From Agaricus subrufescens (lineage: Eukaryota > Basidiomycota > Agaricomycetes > Agaricales > Agaricaceae), in the NCBI GenBank assembly GCA_029945375.1, contig CM057057.1:1612001-1676000 (forward strand): a stretch of 64,000 nt of DNA, in the 5' to 3' direction. Position numbers and translations under genes: made by a program. Positions 46,138 to 58,709 of this stretch are shown piece after piece. The notes under the pieces are model-generated. The model did no database searches. It was not told the DNA's origin and saw only the letters and a list, made by a program, of their open reading frames with translations. The stretch's first letter is position 1. The number at the start of each line of letters is the position of its first letter.

Positions 46138-47531
46138 ATGAGTGACGGCACCAGCATCCGGATACCTCCAAATGGCGTAATTGGCAGAGCCCTACTTAAG
46201 CTCGCCCGTGCTGCCAGGCCGTGCATGCTCGACCTCGACGATCCCCTGGTCCAAGTCCGAGGTGCGTACTTTCGCCCGCGTCTCTTCCAGCGCTTACGCC
46301 CCCCAGTCACGTCCGCAACATGCTCCTCCGTCGCCCTCCTCTCCACCCTCTACCGCCTCTTTGTCCGCCGGAAGCGCCTCTGGGTCGACGACGTCAGTCT
46401 GCCCCCGTCTTTCTGTGTCGCTGCTCACCCGCCCCCCAGGTCGCCGCCCTCGTCTCCATGCTCGTCCTCCTCGTGCAGATGGTTGCGGTCTTTGTGATCC
46501 CACGTACGGCCCACCCCCCGCGTTCCCACCCCCCTCCTCTCACCCAATTTAACCAGATTCGGCCCCCTACAATGACAGGGCGTGGTACTACATGGTCGCG
46601 ATCACCTTTTTCTGTGCTCTCTGGTCAGTCCCCGATCCGCCCCATCTCGTCCCTCTCGGTTCACGATCTCGGTCACCCAGGTCTGCCCGCCTTTCCATCC
46701 TCTTGTCCCTCATCCGCATCAATCCCTTCCCTGACCAACACGGCAAGCTCAGAATAGTCGCCATCATCTTCCCCATCATCCCCCTCCTCCTCATCCTCCA
46801 GTGCATCCTCACCTGCCTCCCCGCCCACCAATGGAGCAAACAACACACCATCCCCGTCTGTTCCCTCGATGCCTGGAACGCCATATGCCAGCTTATAGGT
46901 CCGTCCCTGATCGTTACATGCTCTACATTGCTTCTCAACCCACCCCAGCCGACATTCTGGCCGACGGTGTCCTCGTTTACGTCCCCACACGTCTTCTCAT
47001 GATCCTGAGTGACAAGACCCTACGCATCCGTCTCATCCTAATCTTTTCCACTTGTATCATAACGTCCATGGTCGGACTCGCACACGCCGCCGAAACCTTC
47101 AAATCGGAATACGGCACAAGAATTTATACTGCTATAATTGAGGTACGCCCCTCCCCTCCATCCTCCCCACCCATGTTCACCTGTCTGTAAACCAGAACAA
47201 CATTGCCCTAATCGTCTGCAATACCCCCATCATCCTCACCGCCATCATCGACTTGAAGGAGTCCCCATGGGAAGAACGTTTGACAGGTCGTTTTCTCCTC
47301 GAACTACGGAACCTGGACCTGGAAACCATCCCCCCTCAAAATCCGAGTCACATCGACACACCAAACTTCAACCCCCCTTCACATCATTCCCTTCAACAGT
47401 CATCAACCCCTACAAATCACAACCGAAACTCACGACTCGTCGTACTCACCTCTTTGGCCTTTCCCGAACCCGTCGCACTACTCTCAAAAGGAACCAACGA
47501 CAGTGATGATCACAGTCCTATATCAATGTGA
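46138..47531 (+). CDS. Pth11-like / fungal-rhodopsin-domain 7TM protein
   Basis: Predicted plasma-membrane seven-helix protein of the fungal Pth11/rhodopsin-like group, possibly a receptor. Seven exons join exactly in frame (46138-46261, 46307-46392, 46440-46503, 46557-46623, 46681-46898, 46949-47142, 47196-47531) to 362 residues. Recognisable blocks: VALLSTLYRLFVRRKRLWVD with the DD pair and AALVSMLVLLVQMVAVFVIP; WYYMVAITFFCALWSARLSI and LLSLIRINPF; IVAIIFPIIPLLLILQCIL; ADILADGVLVYVPTRLLMIL; LRIRLILIFSTCIITSMVGL; and NNIALIVCNTPIILTAII. The hydrophilic tail, about 90 residues, is Ser/Asn-rich. The ARLSI...RI.P block and the CN-P motif in the last helix are what I recall as typical of the basidiomycete members. 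Ligand and coupling are unknown. Confidence 0.8.
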
Positions 47532-50500
47532 TCCATCATTCATTCCCACCCCGCCGCCGATTTTAACCTCTCTTTCCTTTTTCTCATAACTGGAACCGAG
47601 ATCCCTTCTTTTAGAGTTTGGCCGACAATCGCCCACTTTCTTTGGGGGGTTTTGTTTTTAGACAATTGATCGGTTATACGGAACCGGGCTTCCCCCCTTC
47701 CTTCCCTTTCCTCGAAGGAGAACCGCGAAGATGGCCCAGGGTCGAATAGTCAACTGTCATATGATAAGGTCAGTCAAGCTCTTTAAACGAGGCCCCACTC
47801 TACCGGCCCTTTCTCTTCTACTGTTTCTGACCGGGGTGTTTCTTCCAGGAAAGCCGACAACATCTCTTTTTTTTAGAAGTTGGCACTTTTCTTCTTGTAT
47901 ATGTATCTAGAATTCTTTTATGTACGATATTATTGATACATATTTTTGAGTTATGACATCTTGTCATTCATATATTGGCATACACCACACGTAACGCGAA
48001 TGTATTGGGGAAAGAGGGGAGGGCGAGTGTTCAACTTTTACGTCCCTGTTTTTAAGTTTGGGGCTGTCAAAAAAAAACAACAATGTAGTAATATATCATC
48101 AATCAGCCAATTAACAGCGTCCCTTTATGCTTAAAAGATGTTGCGCGTGGTGTGTATCCGATCACCGCAGCAGTTGAAGTGAAGGGAATGAGAAATCGGT
48201 GTATATGTATAAATTAGCCTGTCAAGAGCTGTGTATTCAAGTCTCGCTTCTCGGCTGGGATTATTGAGTTGATTTGTATTAGATAGTAGACGAGTTCACT
48301 CGACCTGTCATTACAAGAAGAGATATAAAGCCTCCGAGTGATGAATTCGGTCCGATACATCGTCTGAAAAGAAAATCTCTGAATGTGGTGTCTGGGATTT
48401 TTAATTGAACTTCCTGTTGCCATCTTGCCATTGGATGTCATCAAGTTTTTTCCGCAAGTTCTCAATGATGTATTACATTTTCAATGCTTTACCTATCCCC
48501 TCCTTGTCTGTATTCAACACCCGCCAGACTCGAACCCGCCCGGATCTTAGTGGATAGGATTATTGAGTTGATTTGTATTAGACAGTAGACGAGTTTCACT
48601 CGGTTGTCGTTACTCGAAGAGATAATAAAACCTCCGAGCAGTGATGAATTCAGTCCGATCATCGTCTGAATAGAAACTCTGAATATGGTGTCTACAATTT
48701 TTCATTGATTGAATGTCTTGGCATCTTGTAAATGTCACTGCATTTTCCGCCCCTCAATTATACATTCACCGCGCAATATTATTACGTTTTCAATACTTCA
48801 ACACCTTGAATGTGGTGTCTGGAATTTTTTGAATTAAACTGCCTGCTACCATCTTGCCAATGCCATCAAGTCCAATTCCGCCAAGTTCTCATTTTTTACA
48901 CATGCCCCAAGTCCATTCAAGTACTAATCACATTCAATGCTTTACCCATCCCCCCCTTTCCCTTGTATTCAACACCGCCTGACGCAAATTTACGAACTCC
49001 CGGATCTTTATAAGCACATTATGATATTATCCAAATATTATCAGATATTAGCGGATATCGCGCACTGGACCCTCACTAATGCCAATCCCTTCCCTTTAAC
49101 CCCCCCACCGTTCAAACTACAGTTAATGATGTTTTAAGTATTTTTAAGTATTTTACTATGTACTGTGTATCCCTTCAGGACGGCTTTCAGGAACAATAGG
49201 TGGCGATGAGAGTTACCTTTCTAGAGTCCCTTGGCCAATCATGTACCTGCAAAGTGCTGCATTTTTGTAAATGACACACTTGTATATCTGTGCTCGTAAT
49301 TACACTCTACTTCTATAGTCAAACGAAATGTTTGACATCCAACTTAATTGCAAATCGCGGTTTAATATCAACACGGTGGAACTAAGCCGGCGAGGGAGAG
49401 TACCTTTTTTTGATGTCCCTGCCAATTATCCTTATTAGCTTCTTAACGTCCTTACACTGCATGTGGTATAAGACACCTCCAAGATTATCAAAATGTCAGT
49501 CATCATGCATACACGTACGCGTAACTGACTCAAACAGGAGTGTAGTACCTTGCCCTGAGGCTAACAAACTTCACCGCGCGTTCACATGACACTGGTAGTT
49601 AAAACTTTTCATTACTCAACGCTTCAGTTAATTCAAGGGGTGGTAATCACTAGCACGTCGGGTAATGGGCAAATTGGTAGTTCCGGAATTGCCGGTATAT
49701 GATGCAACGGGGGTTATCATTGACTCGAGGGGAATCTCCCGGGGACTGTGTCAATGGACGCCAAGATGGAATGACAGTGACCTTGAATTATTCCCGTGTA
49801 TACCGTGCGCACTCAGCGCAGTCACTACCGGTAATATACACGCTCAGACTTTCGAGCAAGCCTTTTGGGGCAAAAGGTCGGTCTTCAGCCTACAGTGACA
49901 GGCTTGTGCATACCATTAGTGACACCAGAGCCGCCGAGCCTCCTGAGCGGCCACTCATCTCGGAGCGCGTATTGTAACCCCATTCTCAAAATTCCTTCTC
50001 TGCCAGATTACCGGGGGGTGTGTACCCGTAATCTCTCCTTCCAAACATCGCTATCAATGATTCTTTAACGAGGTCTTCCGGTCCGGTTTGGCTTCTAACC
50101 AATGAATCTCAGGAGTCGAAACCTGGCAATCAACGAATCTTTTATATAGATAAGTCGTCGTCATCTGTCTTCCATCAATACTTATGACAATACACCCTTG
50201 TAGTCCCTGCAAAGCCGCTTATCGCTTGGAATCCTTGATTGCCTAGATGGGTGTATGACAGACTCCACATCCCGCCAGATTGCTGTACATATCTCGTTTA
50301 CTCGGGGTCACTCTTCTCATACCGTTATGGGGTTGCTAATTCGCCGAGAGAAGATAGAATAAGTGGTAGCAGCTTTAGTGATGTACCAAACTCAAAGATG
50401 TTAGGTACGCATTGATAGATTAACATACACATACTACACCCTTTGCCCAACCTGCAATTATTTTCAACTCACGTAGTCGTGCTTCCACCTCCGCTTCCCA

Positions 50501-52294
50501 GGATCAAATGATATATATATTCTTACAGATTGCTCCAAAGCCGAAGAGGAGGATGTATTTTCCAGCGGGTTCTGATCAAGGTGTTGCGGATTCTATGTAT
50601 GTACTGACATAGCAGATTGACATTATTGATCATGATGAGCTTCATATGCGACGTGAATTATCACAGGGTCCTCTCCTTGATTTAGGAAGCACATAATTAA
50701 AGAAATTTTTTGACTCCTCGGCACGCTCGTATATGTTTTCGGTGATTAGCTTTCTCTCCTACCGACTTGGGAGTTGTATTCCTGTCTGGTGGAAGGTTGC
50801 ACCTTTTTTTACTGGTAGTGATTGTTAATCATGCTTTTAGGTATTTGGCAGATAGTTTTGTTGTCTGAATAGTTGGTAGCGAAGGTCATGTTAATTGACA
50901 TGGACATCTGGGAATTGTAATGCCTCCATGCGGGCTCGACGGTGTGATATCTATCAATCAGCTTGTCTGTAAAAGTGATGTACCTGAACTTTTACATCTG
51001 ATCTTCTCCCGTCGTTTCCCGGTATGTCGGACAATCCCTCCGCAGACCCCTTTTGAAAAATCGCATCTAATCTCCGCATAACCAGGGTGACTCCTATCTG
51101 ACCTACAAATCGACTACACCAACTTTTTGCCCTTTTTATGGAATTATTGTGTGTAGGGTTTATCGTTTGTTGGCTCATGGGATACCGCTGTGGGAATACC
51201 ATTTTTTTTTTTCGATCAAACTGTCCGATGAGTATTGATGTATCATCATAGCATGTAGGCCTTGCAACCCGCTATGCTTATATTTACAACACAGCCAAAT
51301 TTAATTAAAAGGCCTTCCAAACGAAAAAGAAAAAATTAGATGGTGATGTCATAGCTGTGCACCATCTTCATCTTCACACAATTAGAATTAAGATCTCAAA
51401 TTTCAAAAAATAAAAAAAGGTTACTTGTCGGCTAATTCGATGCGAAATCGGCGCTGCTGAGTGTGCTACGAAGCATAGATTCTTTTAGAGGACCCTACTC
51501 CTACGAGCACGCCACTGCCAATGCTGACCGGCGTACACTGACAGAGTGACTTTTCTAGTATTCCAAATCACTATCACATCATTTATTTTGAACACATTCA
51601 GCTCCACTCCATCAATGCCTGTCTTGAATGAGATTTCTTAGTTGTCCTACCAGTAAAATTGATGATGGCCCTGATATAAGTCCGACGACGTGGGTATACA
51701 GATATATGCATACGGCTTATCACCGTGAATTTGATTCAAGTTATTATGATATGATTGGATATACTCATTCCGGCCTTGGACCCGACTGCACCGAGTGGCC
51801 TCTCAAACTCAATTTATATCTTTCCAGAAGGCCCGGAATTATGGCATCTGCGAGAATTCGGCATTCAAAAGCAGGGTAGGGCGAGGTGGCAATACATCCG
51901 GCTACGTAAACATTCAATGCCAATAGCCACCGCTGAAGGTTCAGGACGTAAGTTCAATGCCCCTAACCATCGATGAGGTTTAGAAGATGTGGATTTCATC
52001 CATCGAACTCCAGATCATGTAGCGTACACAAACGACTATAAAAGATTGTTAAAACTCTTGGTACCAATCTGTTACTCAGAATGAGCTTGTTCTGAAAATA
52101 TGGAAACCTTTTTTTTAACTGTTATGTTGCGCTTGGGTCTTGTGATGTTGAACGTTATGTTGGTCTTCTAGCTCCAAGCGCGGTGCCTTATGGCAGTGGC
52201 CCATCGAGTCATGTGTAGTCATAAGCGATTCCTTCGCCGTGTCTCGTTCTTTCGTTGCATCTCTAACATCGCCATCCTCGGTCATCGTCTGGCC
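47532..52294. other. 4.8-kb gene-poor region
   Basis: The longest non-coding stretch in the window, AT-rich and without any credible exon chain. It contains a degenerate tandem repeat (48,261-49,017). Short ORFs at 49665-49898 and 51628-51879 show no motif. The last part should hold the promoter of NACHT-F. I found no transposase or reverse-transcriptase motif. Confidence 0.5.
48261..49017. repeat. Degenerate tandem repeat, two and a half units
   Basis: Unit 1 (48,261-48,549) begins TTATTGAGTTGATTTGTATT and runs through TGAATGTGGTGTCTGG, CATCTTGCCAT...CATCAAG and CAATGCTTTACC to CGGATCTTAG. Unit 2 (from 48,560, about 300 bases later) repeats the first half clearly, with small indels, and decays after GAATATGGTGTCT. 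Unit 3 (48,804-49,017) lacks the first half but repeats the second, through CAATGCTTTACCCATCCCC to CGGATCTTT. There is no coding potential. Possibly a fragment of a non-autonomous element or an old local duplication. Confidence 0.8.
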
Positions 52295-55160
52295 ATGGCT
52301 CCCCGCCCTGCTGGTTATTATCCCAACCCAGCACCCACTTACCTTCCCCTAATTCCACACGCTTCCCTTTCTAATACGAACTCCTTGACACAATATCCTC
52401 ATGTTCCTTCATCCCTAGATCCCCGACTCATTTACGCTGCTCAGCCTTCTGGTTCTTATCACTTCCCTCGGTGGCAAGAACCCTCCATGATTCCTTATCC
52501 ATCCGCACCGCTCTCACGACCAAAAGTCCTTCAAACTTTTTTTCACTTTCCTTCTTATCTCCCCACCAATTTCTCATATCCAGGATTCTGTCGTATCCCA
52601 TCACCAAACCCTTCCAGGAATATCCGTGACGGAGAACAGGATTCCGCCGGTATAGATCGACGTAAAGGTTCAATTAATCAGCATGATTCGGTCCATCAAC
52701 AACCAACTCATTCGCTTCCCCTTGCTCATGGACAGGCGTCAGTCACTCAAGGTCCGACGGTGAGTTTTCATCTCGAGCTCGTATATTGAGTCCGGAATTA
52801 ATGTATGGGTGATTGAGTAGTATCATGGCCAGGGCATGTTCAGTGGGTCCCACAATTTTTCTTTAGAAAGCAGTACATTCATCGACTGTAGTACTACCAC
52901 GGATAATTGTAAGTAATACATACATTTGGTAATAAATACAACCTTACTTATCGTTATGTTTGGTAGTCATGGAGAAGCTCCTGCAGCATACACTAATTGG
53001 TGCTGAATTCGACTCTTCCGACCGCGACCCGCCCCCTCGATGTCACCCTGGAACTAGACTTGCAATCTTACAGCGGTGCCTAGATTTTATCGTCAAGTGT
53101 CATGGTGAAGGAAAGTTGCGTTTGGTGGTTGGTCCCGCCGGCGCTGGAAAGTCGGCAGTCATGCAGATTGTAGCCGAAAAGGTACCTGATGGCATCATTT
53201 TTGCGTCAGTATTTCTCTCGGTCGATGGACGGCAAGACGGAAGTAAGGTTATTTTGACCGTGGCCTATCAGCTTGCTGTCAAAAGTGAGCGGTATCATCA
53301 ATTTATCCGGCACGAAATCACTAGAGATCCTTCTCTTGTCCGAAAAGCTTTGTCGGTACAGTTTCAAAGGCTCATTGTGGAGCCGTTCATTCATCAACGA
53401 TTACTTAATCCTCCGTGTCGGTTCCTTGTCCTCATTGATGGCCTTGACGAATGCGATAATCCCATTACGCAGCAGGAACTCCTCAAGCTGATATCTGATT
53501 TCTGCATCCTATACCCGACCTCTCCTATCGCATGGATCGTTGCTAGCCGCCCGGAGCCTCACATTACTTCTTTTTTCCACGATGCTAAAGTTGCTTCTGT
53601 TTACTCCAAGGAGGAAATGGTGGTAGATTCAGAAGAAGCTTCAGAAGATGTTCAACGATATCTCCGCGACGCGCTAAAGAAGATCCAACTGGCTTACCCT
53701 ACCCTCAAATCTGAGCGGCTATGGCCTTCTGAACATGACTTCACCAAGATTGCCTCGGCTGCGGGTGGGCTGTTCGCGTATGCTTCCGCGGTGGTCAAAT
53801 GTATCAGCGACCCTCACTATCGGGATCCAGTTGCCCAGCTCCGCTATGTACTCGAGGATATTGATGCTGTTCCAAAAGATGATATATCAGGAAGGAACCA
53901 CTCGATGGCTCAGCTTGATACATTGTATAAGAGGGTTCTTTCCAATATCCCACCTGACGTCATGGGTAACACCAAAAAACTATTACTCTTGTATTCAAGT
54001 GATAGTTGGGCCCAGGTGGAATTTCGGGAGCAATGCAATCTACTGGGCTTGACTAAGGACGCCGCGTATGGCGTCGTTCGCCATCTGCACGCCGTTGCCA
54101 AGGTCCCCGAGCTTGATGAAGTTGATGATGAGCCCCTCAAATATTTTCATAAATCGTTTAGAGACTTTCTATTCGATTTCAAGCGATCCGGATTTTGCCA
54201 TGATGTTCTACGCGAAGCTAGTGAAATCATGGCTCGAGTTTCGTTGCGGATTGTCGAGGAGGTTCAGGATTTCGACACCGGTGAAGTTTGTAATTCCTGG
54301 ACCTTTGGTTATCTCAAAGGTGGTCCTGGCATTTGCAACACCATTTCACTTTCTTGGCCTAGAGAGGATGGCTCTGCAGTAACCAATGAAGAATTGAAAT
54401 TCCGGTTGTACTGCCATGCTATGAAGGCTATTTTGAGGAACTTTCAATATGAGCCTTTTCAGAAGATGTCCTGCTTTGACGCGTTGACCACACGTTTCGC
54501 TGCGCCAGGTCTGTTTTTCCCCTTTGAAGAGGTTCAATATTGCGCGTTCGTGAGTTCCTTCACAATCTATGTTATGGACAATGCTGAAAGCTCCATTCAG
54601 GATAAATTTCGTCTTGAACTTGCCGCGCGTGGCAAGTTGGAGCAGGTGCCACTGCGGTCGTTGGATTATGCTTCAATATGGGGAGGTATTGAAATATGGT
54701 TTACGAGTCCTATTAAAATGGATGCCGAACACCCTGACTCCTGGAATCCGTCCTGCGAAGTGAGTTTTCACCTTTATGATCGTCAACTTCACTGACTCAA
54801 ACGTACTAGCATGAAAAATGGGAAGTAACTAGTTCCCAGCAGACGCGCTGGTCAACTTTATTTTGCCGTAAAGACACCGAGGATTCATGTCAGGCTCCTG
54901 CAGATATACCTCGTTTCAACGTTGTCGCAGCTCGCAAATCTCACTTGTTGTGCTTTTCTTATTATTCTGATCCAGAATGCGTTCAGTGTGATTTTTGCTT
55001 GCAACGTTTAGCCCGCCATTTTATAAACAACCCGAATCAGCTTGCTACTGTCTTTGTTGATTCGACTGGAATGTACCATGTAGAATTATTATTCTTGGAT
55101 GCGGATGATGGGGTGTCGGAGTGGAGATATAACTTTTTTCATTCTGGGCCATTAATATGA
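52295..55160 (+). CDS. NACHT NTPase, NLR-like paralogue F
   Basis: Fourth intact member, about 19 kb from the cluster and on the plus strand. Exons 52295-52759, 52821-52908, 52967-54549, 54601-54759 and 54810-55160 join exactly to 881 residues, with the same phases as the others. Exon 1 is Pro/Ser/Tyr-rich (start MAPRPAGYYPNPAPTYLPLI). Exon 2 reads YHGQGMFSGSHNFSL. NACHT core: CHPGTR, Walker A GPAGAGKSA at about 240, Walker B RFLVLIDGLDECDN, SPIAWIVASRPEPHITSFF, then CNLLGLTKDAAYGV and YFHKSFRDFLFDFKRSGF. Terminal module: IPRF, His, C-x7-C-x2-C-x2-C, LQRLARHF, DSTGMYHVEL and YNFFHSG. Exons 3 and 4 have exactly the lengths of copy A (1583 and 159 nt), so A and F are probably the most recent pair. 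The third intron (51 nt) is open in frame. Confidence 0.9.
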
Positions 55161-55556
55161 TACATTGTAGAACGTGCCTTGTTACGATCTAGCTATGTTT
55201 ACTTCCGATCAGTGGGGTATTTGCATGAGTTAGAACTAAATACTCCTCACAATAGCATTAGACCATATGTATACGTTCTTTCTCTCGCCGCTCACAAAAA
55301 GAACATCAGAAGGTATTCGGCCGGTATTTCGGTATCTGCGACACCGGCGTTTTCGAGCTCCCGTGCGTCCCATTATGGCGCTTCGAACGGTCCTACTTTC
55401 GCCAGACGCTCCCACTGGACGCCTGAAATATATCTTAAACGTTTAGCCATCAATGAACGGATGTCAGTCTTGCCTTGATGTCGATTGTGGGATGATGTTG
55501 CTATAATTATCTATGATGATTACATGATTATATGATAACGTAGATTGACTCTACCA
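55161..55556. other. Spacer between NACHT-F and TCF25
   Basis: 0.4 kb with the NACHT-F 3' UTR and the TCF25 promoter; nothing else seen. Confidence 0.5.
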
Positions 55557-58407
55557 ATGCCTCCACGACTCAGCAAACGCCAACAGCGCGAGCTCGAAGA
55601 ACTAGAAGCTTTGGGAAGCCCGTCCAAAACCACAGAGGCAGATTTATCCGAGGATGAAGTGCCTATCGGCCGCTCCAACCCGTTTTCCTTCGGTGCCTCA
55701 ACGGTGCGCAACTCGCCTTGTTTTCTGTCAATCCTCTAAGCATCTTGTCAAGTTTGTCTCGCATGAAGAAGAAGATGATGCAAGTGGCTCAGAAACGCCG
55801 GCAAAAAAATCAAAGAAGCCAAAGCGGAAGAAGAAAAGGGTAGCGGCCGGGGTAACCAAGTCTCGTACCGATGATGAAGAGCCTGTAGCCTCGACGCCAG
55901 TATCAGAGTCTGCGGCTAAGCCGGTCAAAACTCAGAATAATTCTCAGGTGTCTATGACTGCAAGTGAACGTAAAGCTCTGAAGAAGGCGAAACAGAAGGA
56001 GAAAAAGGCTAAGGAGGATGACCTTGACCTGGCACTTGCTGAGCTCTCTATCCAGTACGTCACTGTTTCGTTACCCATCATTTATGACTCATCGGACATA
56101 AGACTTCCAAAGCAGGAGAGCTCATTACAAGCAGATTCAAAGGGCCAGACCCTTGCCGATTTTCTTGGCGTGTCCTTACAACATCTCGATGCAGAAGCAG
56201 AGCTCCGCAAGTTCTTTGGTTCTCGCGTTGTGCAAGCGACCAAGACAAAGTCATCAACCCCATCTCGACGTAATGCTGGAATACTTCGGTCAAATCTCAC
56301 TCGACCGCAATCGTCTTGGTGGTCAGCGACTCAACGGGAAGGCCTTTCTATTCGGCCACTGACAGACGAGGAGGTCGACTTGAAGTTAGAGCGCAGAAGT
56401 TGGACTCCTGCTGTGGATGAAAAGTGGTGGACTGTGGAATACAGCAAGAAATATAAAAGCGTGTCGAGAGCATTCATGGGGATAGTTCAGTCTGGAGGTG
56501 AGGCGCGTTATATAGTCTACTTTTGAGTGTTCACTTATGCACTTCACAGACCCACAAGCGTTATTTGACATTCTACGTATGCTACCATGGCACGCTGACA
56601 CGCTCCTTCAGATCTCTGAAGTATATCGTCACCGAGAGGGTAAGTATTGTTTCATTCCTTATTTCGTGTCGCTGATGATCTATAGAATATTCGCAGGCAG
56701 CAGACTTCATAGATCGAGCACTGTTCACTTATGAACGATGTTTCATAGGAGCATTTACCTTCACGAGCGGTCTCAACAGGTTAGAATTTGATCGAGTCGA
56801 AAATCGGCCATTCTTTCTTGCCCTCCACCGTCAGGTCATGTGCGCATTCATTCGCCTCCAATATATTTTTAAATTATACGTCTAACGCCCTTGTAGTGAC
56901 TTACAACGACGGGGGTGTATACGGACGGCTTTCGAATTTGCCCGGCTCCTCCTCTCCCTAGATCCCTGGTCAGATCCTCACGGTGCCGCGCTCCATCTCG
57001 AACAGATCGCTATCAAAGCCAACATGACTCAGTGGTTCATCGATATATACGATTTCTTTAACCACAAACCTGTCCATCCAATCGACAATGCGCGTCTCAA
57101 TCCCAGTATTCTACCAGGCTGGGCGTATAGCCGTGCTCTTGCCCTTCGCATTCTTGAGAAAGCTGATGATCACTCGGCTAGTACGATGGCTCTGTCTGAA
57201 GCTGTTCAAGATTTCCCCTCCATTGTTCCTCTGTTAGCGGATAAGCTCGAAGTTAGCCTTTCATCTACTATACGAGGTCATCCTAGTTGCAAAATCGAAA
57301 CGGACCGAGGGGGACTATCGGATGTAGATGCAGCTCTTCATATGCTTTCGCACCTCTATGCACAACGCTCGTTTCAACTATGGAAGGAGCATTCATCATG
57401 GTTTGTTGAAACAGTCACTACGACATTTTCCAACCTTCCGCAGCTAGCTGCACAGAACACAAGGCGACATGAGGACTTTTGTAATTTGACTGCCGGGCGT
57501 GACATTTTGTACTCCTTTTTCCGCCATGTGCATGTTCTTTCCACGGATACGAATTACCGGAGGCTCCTGTCGTTCTTTCCGAGACATACTTTCGACGAGA
57601 ATGCGTTCCTGACTTGTGATCCTATACCGCCAAGGAAAGCTGTATCAACTTATGATGCTAAATTTTTCGAAGGTACAGAAGATCTGTTTGCATATAGGCC
57701 GAGAACGCAGAGGGAAAGGGATATGGATAGGAGAGTTTTAGCACAAATGATACCTGATCCCGGATTTAGGCAGCAACTTGAGGTTTGATCTTTTTGGCAG
57801 ATCTAATTGTATATAAGTCCTAATTTTGGCTTCTCTTAGGGATTTTTCGAAGCCCATGGGCTCGAGCAGAGGTTCCGTGGCGGTGTTGTGCAGTTTGCAC
57901 AGGCTTTAGCACGCCTCCCGCCTCAAGTAGTAGAGGAAATTATGGTGAATGGGATAGCGGCGTTAGATCAGGCTGAGGGAGTAGGTCCTGAAGCGCCTGA
58001 TGAGGGTAGAATGCCTGGCGGAATGCCTGATCAAAATGTTGAAGATCTCATCAATATGCTCATGGGTCCACAGGAACAACAAGAGGAGGAGAATGTCGGA
58101 GGCGATGTTGGTAATGATGTTGAAACTCGGGAGGAAAACCAGCGTGAGGAGGATGAGGATGAGGATGAGGATGAGGATGACATTGACGTTGCGGTCTGTA
58201 ATTTTTCGTCCTCCTAATTTGATCAAGTTTATTGACAATCACCCTTTCGGTCTCCCTCAGCCTATACCAAGCTTCATCGGAAATATTTTTGGGAGATTAT
58301 TTGGAAGAGCTAGAGTGGAAGAAAGTTCAAGTTCTGAGGAAGAGGATGAGGGTGAAGATCGTGAGGAAGAAGGTCGGGATCGAGGGGATTTAAATGCTGT
58401 GGATTAG
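55557..58407 (+). CDS. RQC1: TCF25/Rqc1 family, ribosome quality-control subunit
   Basis: Homologue of yeast Rqc1 and human TCF25, a component of the 60S ribosome quality-control complex with Ltn1 and Cdc48. Start MPPRLSKRQQRELEELEALG. After the first intron (55704-55752) comes an acidic then Lys-rich segment (AKKSKKPKRKKKR), then ELSIQ, TLADFLGVSLQHLDAEAELR, KFFGSRVVQATK, SWWSATQREGLSIRPLTDEE and VDEKWWTVEYSKKYKSVSRA. The TCF25 core follows: DPQALFDILRMLPWHADTLL, QISEVYRHRE, ALFTYERCFIGAFTFTSGLN, NRPFFLALHR, RGCIRTAFEFARLLLSLDPW, HLEQIAIKANMTQWFIDIYD and NPSILPGWAYSRALALRILE. The tail has a (GAGGAT)n-encoded Glu-Asp run (58,140-58,185) and probably a last intron before PIPSFIGNIFGRLFGRA, ending at 58,407. 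About eight introns; not every border was fixed. Confidence 0.9.
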
Positions 58408-58709
58408 TGTTACTACCAAAAGTACAGACCATCCCTGTTCAGGTCACTCTAAGTTAATGTGAGCTCAATCTTGTTTAGCCATGGTCTACTAAGCGAACAG
58501 AAAATATCGCTCAACGTCTTTCGTACTCTGCCAAGGTCACCTCACCCGCCCATTACCGTTTTATTGATGCTTTTCGACCAGCACAAAATCATCACAGTAA
58601 TCTCTGTACATCCATCTCATTCAACAACTTGTCAATACGTAATTATGAAATCATCCTCAGCTCGTTTCCAATGTAAGATATCTGTGCGAAGCCTTTGGTA
58701 TGCACCCCG
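58408..58709. other. Convergent spacer
   Basis: 3'-to-3' spacer of 0.3 kb between TCF25 and the second DUF6533 gene; no feature seen. Confidence 0.5.

Noticed and set aside
48515..48560. GGGTTCGA-like sequence (minus strand) suggesting a tRNA T-arm
   Set aside because: The flanking bases do not form a 5-bp T-stem or an acceptor stem; it belongs to the tandem repeat.
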